Source: Syntrophomonadaceae bacterium
Lineage (GTDB): Bacteria; Bacillota; Dethiobacteria; DTU022
DNA length: 13,558 nucleotides
Reading direction: 5' to 3'
Assembly: GCA_007130585.1 (NCBI GenBank)
Contig: SLSE01000059.1
Coordinates: forward strand, 1-13,558
Of the stretch, positions 8,300-13,558 are shown piece by piece; positions within the stretch are counted from its first letter, which is position 1, and every line of letters starts with the position of its first letter. Made by a program: the position numbers and the translations under genes. Below the pieces are notes generated by a model. It had not been told where the DNA came from. It saw nothing but the letters and a program-made list of their open reading frames with translations, and ran no database searches.

Positions 8300-8336
8300 A
8301 AAAAAATTTGCATATGGCCCCGTAATTTGTTATACT
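8300..8336 (+). promoter_or_regulatory. Predicted housekeeping-sigma promoter for ylxM-ffh
   Basis: The -10 box TATACT (8331-8336) matches TATAAT at five of six positions and is preceded by TG one base upstream (8328-8329), forming an extended -10. Exactly 17 bases upstream is TTGCAT (8308-8313), a weak -35 sharing TTG with the consensus. An A-tract with T's (8300-8309) could serve as an UP-like element. The predicted start is near 8342-8344, about 30 bases before the ylxM start. The ftsY-ylxM gap is 86 bases, among the longest in the window, which fits a promoter here. Confidence 0.6.
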
Positions 8337-8340
8337 CCGT

Positions 8341-8364
8341 CTGTAAAGGAATAAAGCTTTACAG
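8341..8364 (+). promoter_or_regulatory. 8-bp perfect inverted repeat at the predicted transcript start of ylxM-ffh
   Basis: CTGTAAAG (8341-8348) and CTTTACAG (8357-8364) are exact reverse complements around an eight-base AG-rich spacer. The repeat begins about five bases after the -10 box, a common place for a repressor operator. As RNA it would fold into a hairpin at the very 5' end of the transcript, with the last pairs touching the AGGGG ribosome binding site at 8363-8367. It does not match CIRCE, LexA or other Firmicute operators I can name. Whether it acts as DNA, as RNA, or not at all is inferred. Confidence 0.5.
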
Positions 8365-8372
8365 GGGTGACC

Positions 8373-8720
8373 ATGCTAGACCAGCTAAACAGGATTAACC
8401 TGCTTTACGATATATATTCGCCCCTGCTGACAGAGCGCCAGCAGGAGGTGCTGCAGCTGTACATCTGCGATAATTATTCCCTCGGTGAAATAGCCGGTGA
8501 ATACGGTATAAGCAGGCAGGCTGTCTACGACCTGATCCAGAGATCCTTAAGTTCCCTTGACAGGCTGGAGAGTAAGCTGGGCTTGTACCGGCTTTTTAAT
8601 GAACGGCAGCATTTACTTGTTGAAGCGGAAAGCCTTCTCTCCAAAGACGGAATGAGCGAGGCTAAAATCGGACGTTTAAAAAGCATTATAGCAGCGCTGC
8701 GTTCTGTGGACGAACAGTAA
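8373..8720 (+). CDS. ylxM: SRP-associated helix-turn-helix protein YlxM/p13
   Basis: YlxM proteins are small, sigma-70 region 4-like helix-turn-helix proteins encoded next to ffh in many Firmicutes. Work in streptococci links YlxM to Ffh and FtsY GTPase activity; its exact role is unsettled. The 115-residue product shows the family core: LLTERQQEVLQLY, then SLGEIAGEYGISRQAVYDLI (about 36-55), which contains the helix-turn-helix with the conserved SRQAVYD, then a charged helical C-terminus. The Bacillus protein aligns well over this core. ATG 8373 is preceded by AGGGG at 8363-8367 with good spacing; an in-frame GTG at 8367 overlaps that site and would add two residues. The gene sits 24 bases before ffh and probably shares its promoter at 8300-8336. 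The last 25 or so residues are less conserved. Confidence 0.93.
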   Translation: MLDQLNRINLLYDIYSPLLTERQQEVLQLYICDNYSLGEIAGEYGISRQAVYDLIQRSLSSLDRLESKLGLYRLFNERQHLLVEAESLLSKDGMSEAKIGRLKSIIAALRSVDEQ

Positions 8721-8744
8721 CCTGGACATGGAGTTGGATTATTT

Positions 8745-10094
8745 ATGTTTTCAAACCTTGCCGACAAACTGCAAAACACCCTTAAACAACTAAGGGGTAA
8801 AGGCAAGTTAAGCGAAAAAGATGTCGATACCGCAATGCGTCAGATCAAGCTTGCCCTGCTTGAAGCCGACGTTAATTTTAAAGTGGTAAAAGACTTTATA
8901 GCATCAATAAGGGAACGTGCTGTCGGAGAGGAAGTAATGAGCAGCCTGACTCCCGGCCAGCAGGTTGTAAAAATAGTCAATGAAGAAATGACCCGGCTGA
9001 TGGGTGAAAAGCAAAGCGGCCTCGCTTATGCAGACAAAGGACCCACGGCAGTTATGGTTGTCGGCCTGCAGGGTTCGGGTAAAACCACGACAGTGGTAAA
9101 GCTTGCTGCTCACCTCCGCCGCGCCGGTAAAAACCCGCTGGTCGTGGCGGCCGATATATACAGGCCCGGTGCGGTCAAACAGCTTGAGGTATTAAGCGAA
9201 TCGATCGGTGAAAAGTGCTACAGTAACGAAGAAGCCGATCCGGTAGATATCTGCCGCGAAGGCCTGGAACTGGCCGGGCGTGACAACTACGACCCCGTTA
9301 TATTTGACACCGCGGGACGCCTGCATATAGACGAGGACATGATGTCAGAGATTGCGGCGATCAAGAAAGCCGTCAAACCCCATGAAGTACTCCTGGTGGT
9401 TGATGCAATGACCGGCCAGGATGCGGTTAACGCTGCGGCGTCATTTAATGAAACTGTAGGATTGAGCGGCGTGATTTTAACCAAGCTTGACGGCGACACC
9501 CGGGGCGGAGCTGCCCTTTCTGTTCGGGCGGTAACCGGCTGCCCGGTTAAGTTTATTGGCGTTGGCGAGAAAATGGAAGCCCTGGAGCCTTTTTATCCCG
9601 ATCGGATGGCCTCGAGAATCCTCGGGATGGGCGATGTGCTTTCTCTTATCGAAAAGGCGGAGGCCTCGGTTGATCGCGATAAAGCCAGGGAAATGGAACA
9701 AAAACTGCGCAAGCAGCAATTTACGCTGGATGATTTTAAGGAACAGCTGGGCCAGCTGCGCAGCATGGGATCCCTGGAAGATATCATGAACATGATTCCC
9801 GGCGCAGGAAGCATTCCCAAAGAAGTAAAACAGATGTCTTTAAACGAAGACCATTTTTCACGTGTTGAAGCGATTATCGGGTCGATGACAAAAAAAGAAA
9901 AGCAGGATCCGTCTATCTTAAACAGCAGCCGCAGGCGCCGGATAGCCTTGGGTAGCGGGACAAAGGTCCAGGATGTCAACCGCCTGCTGAACCAGTTCGG
10001 CCAGATGCAGAAAATGTTCAGGCAAATGGGGACCCTGGATAAAAAAGGCGCCCTCAAGAAATTAAAAAAAGGCAAAAAAGGTTTTCCCTTTTAA
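8745..10094 (+). CDS. ffh: Signal recognition particle protein Ffh (SRP54)
   Basis: Ffh binds signal sequences as they leave the ribosome and, with SRP RNA, docks on FtsY for co-translational membrane targeting. The 449-residue product has the family's N, G and M domains. An N domain (about 1-95) precedes the G domain with GLQGSGKTT (107-115), ADIYRPGAVKQL (136-147), DTAGR (188-192) and TKLDGDTRGG (246-255). The methionine-rich M domain (about 320-435) carries FTLDDFKEQL, SRRRRIALGSG (395-405, the SRP RNA-binding segment) and QMQKMFRQMG. The C-terminus is lysine-rich. ATG 8745 has a weak, distant ribosome binding site (GGAG at 8730-8733, 11 bases away), so coupling to ylxM, which ends 24 bases earlier, may help. 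The SRP RNA gene itself is not in this window. Confidence 0.98.
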   Translation: MFSNLADKLQNTLKQLRGKGKLSEKDVDTAMRQIKLALLEADVNFKVVKDFIASIRERAVGEEVMSSLTPGQQVVKIVNEEMTRLMGEKQSGLAYADKGPTAVMVVGLQGSGKTTTVVKLAAHLRRAGKNPLVVAADIYRPGAVKQLEVLSESIGEKCYSNEEADPVDICREGLELAGRDNYDPVIFDTAGRLHIDEDMMSEIAAIKKAVKPHEVLLVVDAMTGQDAVNAAASFNETVGLSGVILTKLDGDTRGGAALSVRAVTGCPVKFIGVGEKMEALEPFYPDRMASRILGMGDVLSLIEKAEASVDRDKAREMEQKLRKQQFTLDDFKEQLGQLRSMGSLEDIMNMIPGAGSIPKEVKQMSLNEDHFSRVEAIIGSMTKKEKQDPSILNSSRRRRIALGSGTKVQDVNRLLNQFGQMQKMFRQMGTLDKKGALKKLKKGKKGFPF

Positions 10095-10166
10095 GGAAAC
10101 ACCCGGTTTAAATAGTACCGGTTTGCTATATAAGGGCAGTCTATTTATTTAATGGAGGTGAAATAA

Positions 10167-10412
10167 TTGGCAGTAAGAATCAGGTTAAAGAGAATGGGAG
10201 CAAAGAAAAAACCATTTTACCGGATCGTGGTAGCTGACTCCCGCTATCCCCGTGATGGACGTTTTATTGAGGAGCTGGGTTACTATAACCCCACAACCAA
10301 GCCGACCACATTCAAAGTGGATGAAGAAAAAGTGCAGCAGTGGCTTTTGAAAGGAGCCAGGCCTTCCGATACAGTCAAGGCCCTTTTCGAGCGAGCCGGG
10401 TTGGGCAAGTAA
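10167..10412 (+). CDS. rpsP: 30S ribosomal protein S16
   Basis: S16 is an early-binding small-subunit protein that stabilises the 5' domain of 16S rRNA during 30S assembly. The 81-residue basic product begins AVRIRLKRMGAKKKPFYRIVVAD, then RDGRFIEELGYYNP (about 29-42), both hallmark segments, and ends with the conserved DTVKALFERAG. The start is TTG 10167, supported by GGAGGTGA at 10154-10161 five bases upstream and by the exact family N-terminus; there is no alternative start nearby. The 72-base gap after ffh contains a 5-bp inverted repeat (CCGGT/ACCGG, 10103-10121) with no T-tract and no clear promoter. It opens the ribosome-assembly block with khpA, rimM, trmD and rplS, as in Bacillus. Confidence 0.98.
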   Translation: MAVRIRLKRMGAKKKPFYRIVVADSRYPRDGRFIEELGYYNPTTKPTTFKVDEEKVQQWLLKGARPSDTVKALFERAGLGK

Positions 10413-10434
10413 CCCCGGGGGGAGGTTGGTAATT

Positions 10435-10665
10435 ATGAAGCAGCTTTTGGAGCATATTGCAAGATCGCTGGTTGACGAACCCGACCGGGTTGAAGTTAAG
10501 CAGGTCGAAAATGATCGCCTGGTAATACTTGAACTAAGGGTCGCCCCGAACGACATGGGTAAGGTTATCGGCAAACAGGGCCGTATAGCAAAGTCGCTCC
10601 GGACGGTTATTAATGCGGCAGCTGTTAAAGATAATAAACGGGTTGTTGTTGAAATTGTTCAATAA
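10435..10665 (+). CDS. khpA: KH-domain RNA-binding protein KhpA (YlqC)
   Basis: KhpA is a single KH-domain protein that, with KhpB/Jag, binds many small RNAs and mRNAs in Gram-positive bacteria and affects cell division and size. The product is 76 residues, the family length. The KH signature GKVIGKQGR is at 42-50, flanked by LELRVAPNDM and AKSLRTVINAAA. ATG 10435 lies nine bases after a run ending GGGGAGG (10419-10425); an in-frame TTG at 10426 overlaps that site and is not used. The spacing to rpsP is 22 bases, and the 3' end overlaps the proposed rimM start, so the two are likely translationally coupled. The ylqD gene that separates khpA from rimM in Bacillus subtilis is absent. Confidence 0.95.
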   Translation: MKQLLEHIARSLVDEPDRVEVKQVENDRLVILELRVAPNDMGKVIGKQGRIAKSLRTVINAAAVKDNKRVVVEIVQ

Positions 10666-11182
10666 ACATAGCGATGCTTTGATTGGCAGGGTGCTTTCAC
10701 CACACGGTGTGGGAGGAATGGTAAAAGTCTTTCCCTGCAGCGATTATCCGGAAAGAGCAGAGCTTTTGGACCTGGTTGACCTGATCCGGGGTACCGAGCG
10801 GTGGACCGTTCAGGTAGAAAATGCAGCAATATACGGTAGATTTTGGCTGCTCAAATTCAAAGGCATTGACAGCCGGGAAGAGGCCGCCAGGCTCAGGGAC
10901 AGTATGATTGTGATCCCCAAGGCGGACAGGTTTACGCTTCCCGAAGGCAGCTTTTATCACGATCAACTGGTGGGTCTCCGGGTTTACACTGCAGATCGCG
11001 TTATGGTGGGCCATATTACGGATGTAATCAGCACGGGTGGCCATGATCTCTATGTTGTTGAACTGCCCGGTGGTGAAGGAAAAAAGCACCTGCTTCCCGC
11101 CATAAGGCAGTTTATTAAAGACGTAGACCTGGAAGCAGGATCAATGATCGTTGATCTGCCGGAAGGGCTGCTTGAACTTTAA
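10649..11182 (+). CDS. rimM: 16S rRNA processing protein RimM
   Basis: RimM is an assembly factor that binds the 30S head, with S19, and helps 16S rRNA mature. From TTG 10649 the product is 177 residues, close to the 170-180 family length. The N-terminal RimM domain (about 10-93) opens with LIGRVLSPHGVGGMVKVFP, the typical GKI-x-HG-x-GEV pattern, with EEAARLRDSMIVIP near its end. The PRC-barrel domain (about 101-177) shows FYHDQLVGLRVYT, GGHDLYVVEL and LLPAIRQFIKDVDLEAG. The function call is firm; the start is not. In-frame candidates are ATG 10613 (12 residues longer) and TTG 10643, 10646, 10649, 10655 and 10679. None has a good ribosome binding site; 10649 has only GGG at 10640-10642. All but 10679 overlap khpA, which suggests coupled translation. 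Confidence 0.93.
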   Translation: MKLFNKHSDALIGRVLSPHGVGGMVKVFPCSDYPERAELLDLVDLIRGTERWTVQVENAAIYGRFWLLKFKGIDSREEAARLRDSMIVIPKADRFTLPEGSFYHDQLVGLRVYTADRVMVGHITDVISTGGHDLYVVELPGGEGKKHLLPAIRQFIKDVDLEAGSMIVDLPEGLLEL

Positions 11183-11197
11183 GGGAGCCGTTAAAGG

Positions 11198-11938
11198 ATG
11201 AAAATTGACCTGGTCACCATATTTCCCGGGATACTTGAAGGGCCTTTCAGGGAAAGCATGATCAAAAGGGCAGTTGACAGGGGACTGGTGGAGATAAACC
11301 TGGTGGACCTGCGTGATTATACCCGTGATCGCCACCGCCAGGTAGACGACACCCCTTACGGCGGAGGGTACGGAATGATCCTGAAACCCGAACCCATTTA
11401 TGAGGCGGTCGAGGATCTGAAAAGCAAATCGGGCTCCGGTACCGCCAGGGTGATTCTTTTAACCCCCCAGGGGCGCAGGTTTAATCAGGATGCTGCACGA
11501 GAACTCTCGCAGGAAAAACATCTCATCATGATCTGCGGCCGTTATGAAGGGGTTGATGAAAGAGTCCGCTCAACACTGGTGGATGATGAAATATCAATCG
11601 GAGATTATGTGCTGACAGGGGGGGAACTGGCTGCTGCAGTCGTGGTAGATGCTGTAGTCCGTCTGCTGCCGGGATTTATTGCCGAGGAAGCGGCCGCCAA
11701 CGAATCGTTCAGCGAATCGCTTCTGGAACACCCTCACTACACGAGGCCGCCGGTATTTCGGGGAATGGAAGTGCCGTCGGTTTTACAATCAGGCAACCAT
11801 GCGGAAATTGACCGCTGGCGCAGGATGCAATCGGTTAAAAGAACATACGAGCGCAGACCTGATTTGCTAGAAAAAGCCAGGCTGCTTCCTGACGAAAAAG
11901 CTTACCTTGAAAAAATTGAGAAGCAGCAGGACAAATAA
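11198..11938 (+). CDS. trmD: tRNA (guanine-N1-)-methyltransferase (m1G37)
   Basis: TrmD methylates G37 next to the anticodon of certain tRNAs using S-adenosylmethionine, preventing +1 frameshifts. It acts as a trefoil-knotted homodimer. The 246-residue product has the family length. Visible motifs are MKIDLVTIFPGI at the N-terminus, DDTPYGGGYGM (50-60), LLTPQGRRFNQ (88-98), ICGRYEGVDERV (112-123), EISIGDYVLTGGELA (131-145, cofactor-binding knot), HPHYTRP (178-184) and VLQSGNHAEIDRWR (195-208). The catalytic Arg is likely Arg155. The position of the general-base Asp169 of the enterobacterial enzyme is Glu169 here (ESF rather than DSF). ATG 11198 follows rimM by 15 bases, with GGGAG at 11183-11187 and AAAGG just before the start. 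Pairing with rimM and rplS is conserved across bacteria. Confidence 0.97.
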   Translation: MKIDLVTIFPGILEGPFRESMIKRAVDRGLVEINLVDLRDYTRDRHRQVDDTPYGGGYGMILKPEPIYEAVEDLKSKSGSGTARVILLTPQGRRFNQDAARELSQEKHLIMICGRYEGVDERVRSTLVDDEISIGDYVLTGGELAAAVVVDAVVRLLPGFIAEEAAANESFSESLLEHPHYTRPPVFRGMEVPSVLQSGNHAEIDRWRRMQSVKRTYERRPDLLEKARLLPDEKAYLEKIEKQQDK

Positions 11939-11969
11939 TATCCAGCAACTGAAGGAGGTTGTAGGAAAG

Positions 11970-12311
11970 ATGGACTTAATAAAAGAAGTTGAAAAGAAAA
12001 ACCTGAAAGAAGATTTGCCGCAATTTAGCCCCGGGGATAAAGTGAAAGTGCATGTCAAGGTGGTTGAAGGCGGGCGTGAACGATCACAGGCTTTTGAAGG
12101 AGTCGTTATCCGCCGCCAGGGCAGCGGAGCGCGGGAAACTTTTACGGTGCGCCGGGTTACTTTCGGTATCGGTGTCGAAAGGATTTTTCCCGTACATTCA
12201 CCGTCTATCACAAAAATTGAAGTTGTGAGAAAAGGACGGGTCCGCCGGGCTAAACTGTATTACCTGCGCAAGCGCACAGGGAAAGCAGCCCGCATTAAGG
12301 AACGCCGTTAA
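11970..12311 (+). CDS. rplS: 50S ribosomal protein L19
   Basis: L19 lies at the 30S-50S interface of the large subunit. The 113-residue basic product shows the family pattern from end to end: MDLIKEVEKKNLKEDLPQF, PGDKVKVHVKVVEG (21-34), FEGVVIRRQGSGARETFTVR (42-61), GIGVERIFPVHSP (66-78), and the C-terminal signature RRAKLYYLRKRTGKAARI (92-109). ATG 11970 gives the exact family N-terminus. AAGGAGG at 11952-11958 is 11 bases upstream, somewhat far, and a second weaker AGGAAAG lies directly before the ATG. The frame stays open upstream into the end of trmD, but residues there are not L19-like. The gene begins 31 bases after trmD. I see no room for an L19 leader RNA. Confidence 0.98.
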   Translation: MDLIKEVEKKNLKEDLPQFSPGDKVKVHVKVVEGGRERSQAFEGVVIRRQGSGARETFTVRRVTFGIGVERIFPVHSPSITKIEVVRKGRVRRAKLYYLRKRTGKAARIKERR

Positions 12312-12330
12312 ATATTCGGAGATGATCTAA

Positions 12331-12858
12331 TTGAGCAAGTGGGCAGAAGTTTGGGACTGGACCCGTTCTATACTGATCGCTGTTATCCTCGCGCTCCTGA
12401 TCAGGTTATTCCTGTTTGAGGTTTTTGTTGTCGAGGGCAGGTCGATGCATCCAACCCTTCATGAAACCGAGCGCCTGATGGTCAACAAGCTTGTTTACCT
12501 GTACGACGATCCCCGGCCCGGCGATATAGTTGTTTTCGAGTTCGAACCGGGCCGTGATTTTATCAAGCGCGTAATAGGTGTTGAAGGCGACAGGATTGAA
12601 ATCATACGGGGCCGTGTTCATATCAATAATAACCTGATTGAGGAGCCCTACCTCCCGGATAGCAGGGACATCTATGATTACGGACCGGTAGAGGTTCCCC
12701 CGGGCTATTATTTTGTGATGGGCGATTACCGCCAGAACAGCATGGACAGCAGGGATCCGCGGGTAGGTTTTATTTCAAGGGATCATCTGAAAGGCCGGGC
12801 TTTCTTTATATTTTGGCCGCCCTGGGAAGCCCGGTTAATCTCTTCAAAGGTGGAGTAG
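12331..12858 (+). CDS. lepB: Signal peptidase I
   Basis: Signal peptidase I is the membrane-anchored serine protease that removes signal peptides from exported proteins on the outer face of the membrane. The 175-residue product has one N-terminal membrane segment (about residues 13-34), typical of Gram-positive enzymes. The catalytic pair is Ser38 (EGRSMHPTL) and Lys79 (FIKRVIGVEGD). The conserved box E reads GDYRQNSMDSRD (131-142), with Tyr where most family members have Asn. WPPW near the C-terminus is also common. The start is TTG 12331, nine bases after GGAG at 12318-12321; ATG 12322 is in frame but followed almost at once by a stop. Lying between rplS and rbgA, it completes the export theme begun by ftsY and ffh. 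The gene ends two bases before the rbgA start. Confidence 0.96.
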   Translation: MSKWAEVWDWTRSILIAVILALLIRLFLFEVFVVEGRSMHPTLHETERLMVNKLVYLYDDPRPGDIVVFEFEPGRDFIKRVIGVEGDRIEIIRGRVHINNNLIEEPYLPDSRDIYDYGPVEVPPGYYFVMGDYRQNSMDSRDPRVGFISRDHLKGRAFFIFWPPWEARLISSKVE

Positions 12859-12860
12859 GT

Positions 12861-13558
12861 TTGAATAATAAAGGCCAGTGGTATCCGGGATCGATGGCCA
12901 GGGCCATTAATGTCCTGAGCCGGGACCTGAAAATAGTAGACCTGGTTGTTGAACTGCTTGATGCCCGCATACCGGTCAGCAGTCGCAATCCGGCTTTAAA
13001 GGGGCTTCTGGAAGGCAGGAAGCACCTTTTGCTCCTGCACAAGGCAGACCGGGCCGAAGATGCCGTTACCGACCGCTGGATTGCGTATTTAAAAGGCATG
13101 GACCAGGAGGCCATGTCTTTTAGCGTACATCACATAAACTATCACAGGAAATTGATGCAGTATCTCCGGAAACAGGAACATAATCTCCGCCCGTCCCGCA
13201 TTAAAAGGCCCCTGCGCATGATGTTCGTCGGCATTCCCAATGTGGGAAAATCAACATTGATCAACTATTTTGTCCACAAAGCCGTGACCAGGACCGGAAA
13301 CCGCCCTGGAATAACCAGGGGACGGCAGTGGATCAGAATTACCCCCGGACTGGAACTGCTCGATACGCCCGGGATACTCTGGCCGAAGATAACCGAGAAA
13401 TCTACCTGGCCCCTGGCTGCCGTCGGAGCCATGCCGCCGGCCAGGCTTGATCAGCAGGGTATAGCGCTGTGGCTGCTTGAAATATACCTCGAAAAAGGCA
13501 AAGAAGAACACCTTGAAGGCCGCTACAGCAGTTTAAAGTCCGGCCAGCCTGAAGAAAT
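12861..13558 (+). CDS. rbgA: Ribosome biogenesis GTPase RbgA/YlqF-like, 5' part (3' end outside window)
   Basis: RbgA is a circularly permuted GTPase that drives late assembly of the 50S subunit. The frame is open to the window end; 232 residues are visible of a usual 280 or so. Motifs appear in permuted order: DARIP with SSRNP (34-44), the G4 site as HKAD (60-63), G1 GIPNVGKS (124-131), TGNRPGIT (145-152) and G3 DTPGILWPK (168-176), then the start of the C-terminal RNA-binding domain. Two key positions differ from the family: the N-terminal WFPGHM is WYPGSM, putting Ser11 at the catalytic His, and the guanine-reading NKAD is HKAD. The start is TTG 12861, five bases after GGAG at 12852-12855, which overlaps the end of lepB. 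A diverged or altered-activity RbgA is possible; the fold assignment is secure. Confidence 0.92.
   Translation, partial: MNNKGQWYPGSMARAINVLSRDLKIVDLVVELLDARIPVSSRNPALKGLLEGRKHLLLLHKADRAEDAVTDRWIAYLKGMDQEAMSFSVHHINYHRKLMQYLRKQEHNLRPSRIKRPLRMMFVGIPNVGKSTLINYFVHKAVTRTGNRPGITRGRQWIRITPGLELLDTPGILWPKITEKSTWPLAAVGAMPPARLDQQGIALWLLEIYLEKGKEEHLEGRYSSLKSGQPEE

Noticed and set aside
10103..10121. CCGGT/ACCGG inverted repeat after ffh as a terminator
   Set aside because: The stem is only five pairs with a nine-base loop and no T-tract follows; it is not enough to call a terminator.
10122..10150. Possible promoter for rpsP (TTGCTA, 17 bases, TATTTA)
   Set aside because: The -10 box would adjoin the rpsP ribosome binding site, so transcripts would start inside it; both boxes are also weak.
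11939..11969. A ribosomal protein L19 leader RNA before rplS
   Set aside because: The gap is only 31 bases and holds little beyond the ribosome binding site.
1..13558. A novel defence, mobile or biosynthetic system hidden in the window
   Set aside because: All stretches are accounted for by conserved housekeeping genes in a known Firmicute order; gaps are all under about 90 bases and no foreign composition, repeats or integration signs were seen.

Overview
The window is a run of fifteen housekeeping genes, all on the + strand and tightly packed. It looks chromosomal, from a member of the Bacillota, most likely class Clostridia. This rests on gene order (fabD-fabG-acpP-fabF-rnc-smc-ftsY-ylxM-ffh-rpsP-khpA-rimM-trmD-rplS-lepB-rbgA), strong AGGAGGTGA-type ribosome binding sites, a single-TM Firmicute-type signal peptidase, and frequent GTG and TTG starts. 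Base composition is balanced to slightly GC-rich by eye. Genus cannot be assigned from the sequence alone. No mobile element, tRNA, rRNA, CRISPR array or phage gene is visible, and no gap between genes exceeds about 90 bases.

Layout. Positions 1-3013 hold the fatty-acid block: the 3' part of fabD (malonyl-CoA:ACP transacylase), fabG (ketoacyl-ACP reductase), acpP (acyl carrier protein) and fabF (ketoacyl-ACP synthase II). Together they load malonate onto ACP, condense it and reduce it. Positions 3035-7381 hold rnc (RNase III) and smc (chromosome condensation ATPase). Positions 7378-10094 are the protein-targeting block: ftsY (SRP receptor), ylxM (small SRP-associated helix-turn-helix protein) and ffh (SRP54). 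Positions 10167-12311 are a ribosome block: rpsP (S16), khpA (KH RNA-binding protein), rimM (30S maturation), trmD (tRNA m1G37 methyltransferase) and rplS (L19). Positions 12331-13558 hold lepB (signal peptidase I) and the 5' part of rbgA (50S assembly GTPase).

Most junctions are short or overlapping (smc/ftsY overlap as ATGA; khpA/rimM overlap), consistent with a long polycistronic unit. The clearest internal transcription signal lies before ylxM: an extended -10 promoter with an upstream A-tract, followed at the predicted transcript start by a perfect 8-bp inverted repeat. This would let ylxM-ffh and genes downstream be expressed apart from the fatty-acid and smc genes.

The gene content is ordinary, and I found no undescribed system. 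The points worth checking are residue-level: the RbgA protein has Ser where the family has its catalytic His (WYPGSM) and His in place of Asn in the NKxD guanine-recognition motif; SMC has a Rad50-like LSAGEK signature instead of LSGGEK; TrmD has Glu where the enterobacterial enzyme has catalytic Asp169; and rimM has no clear ribosome binding site.
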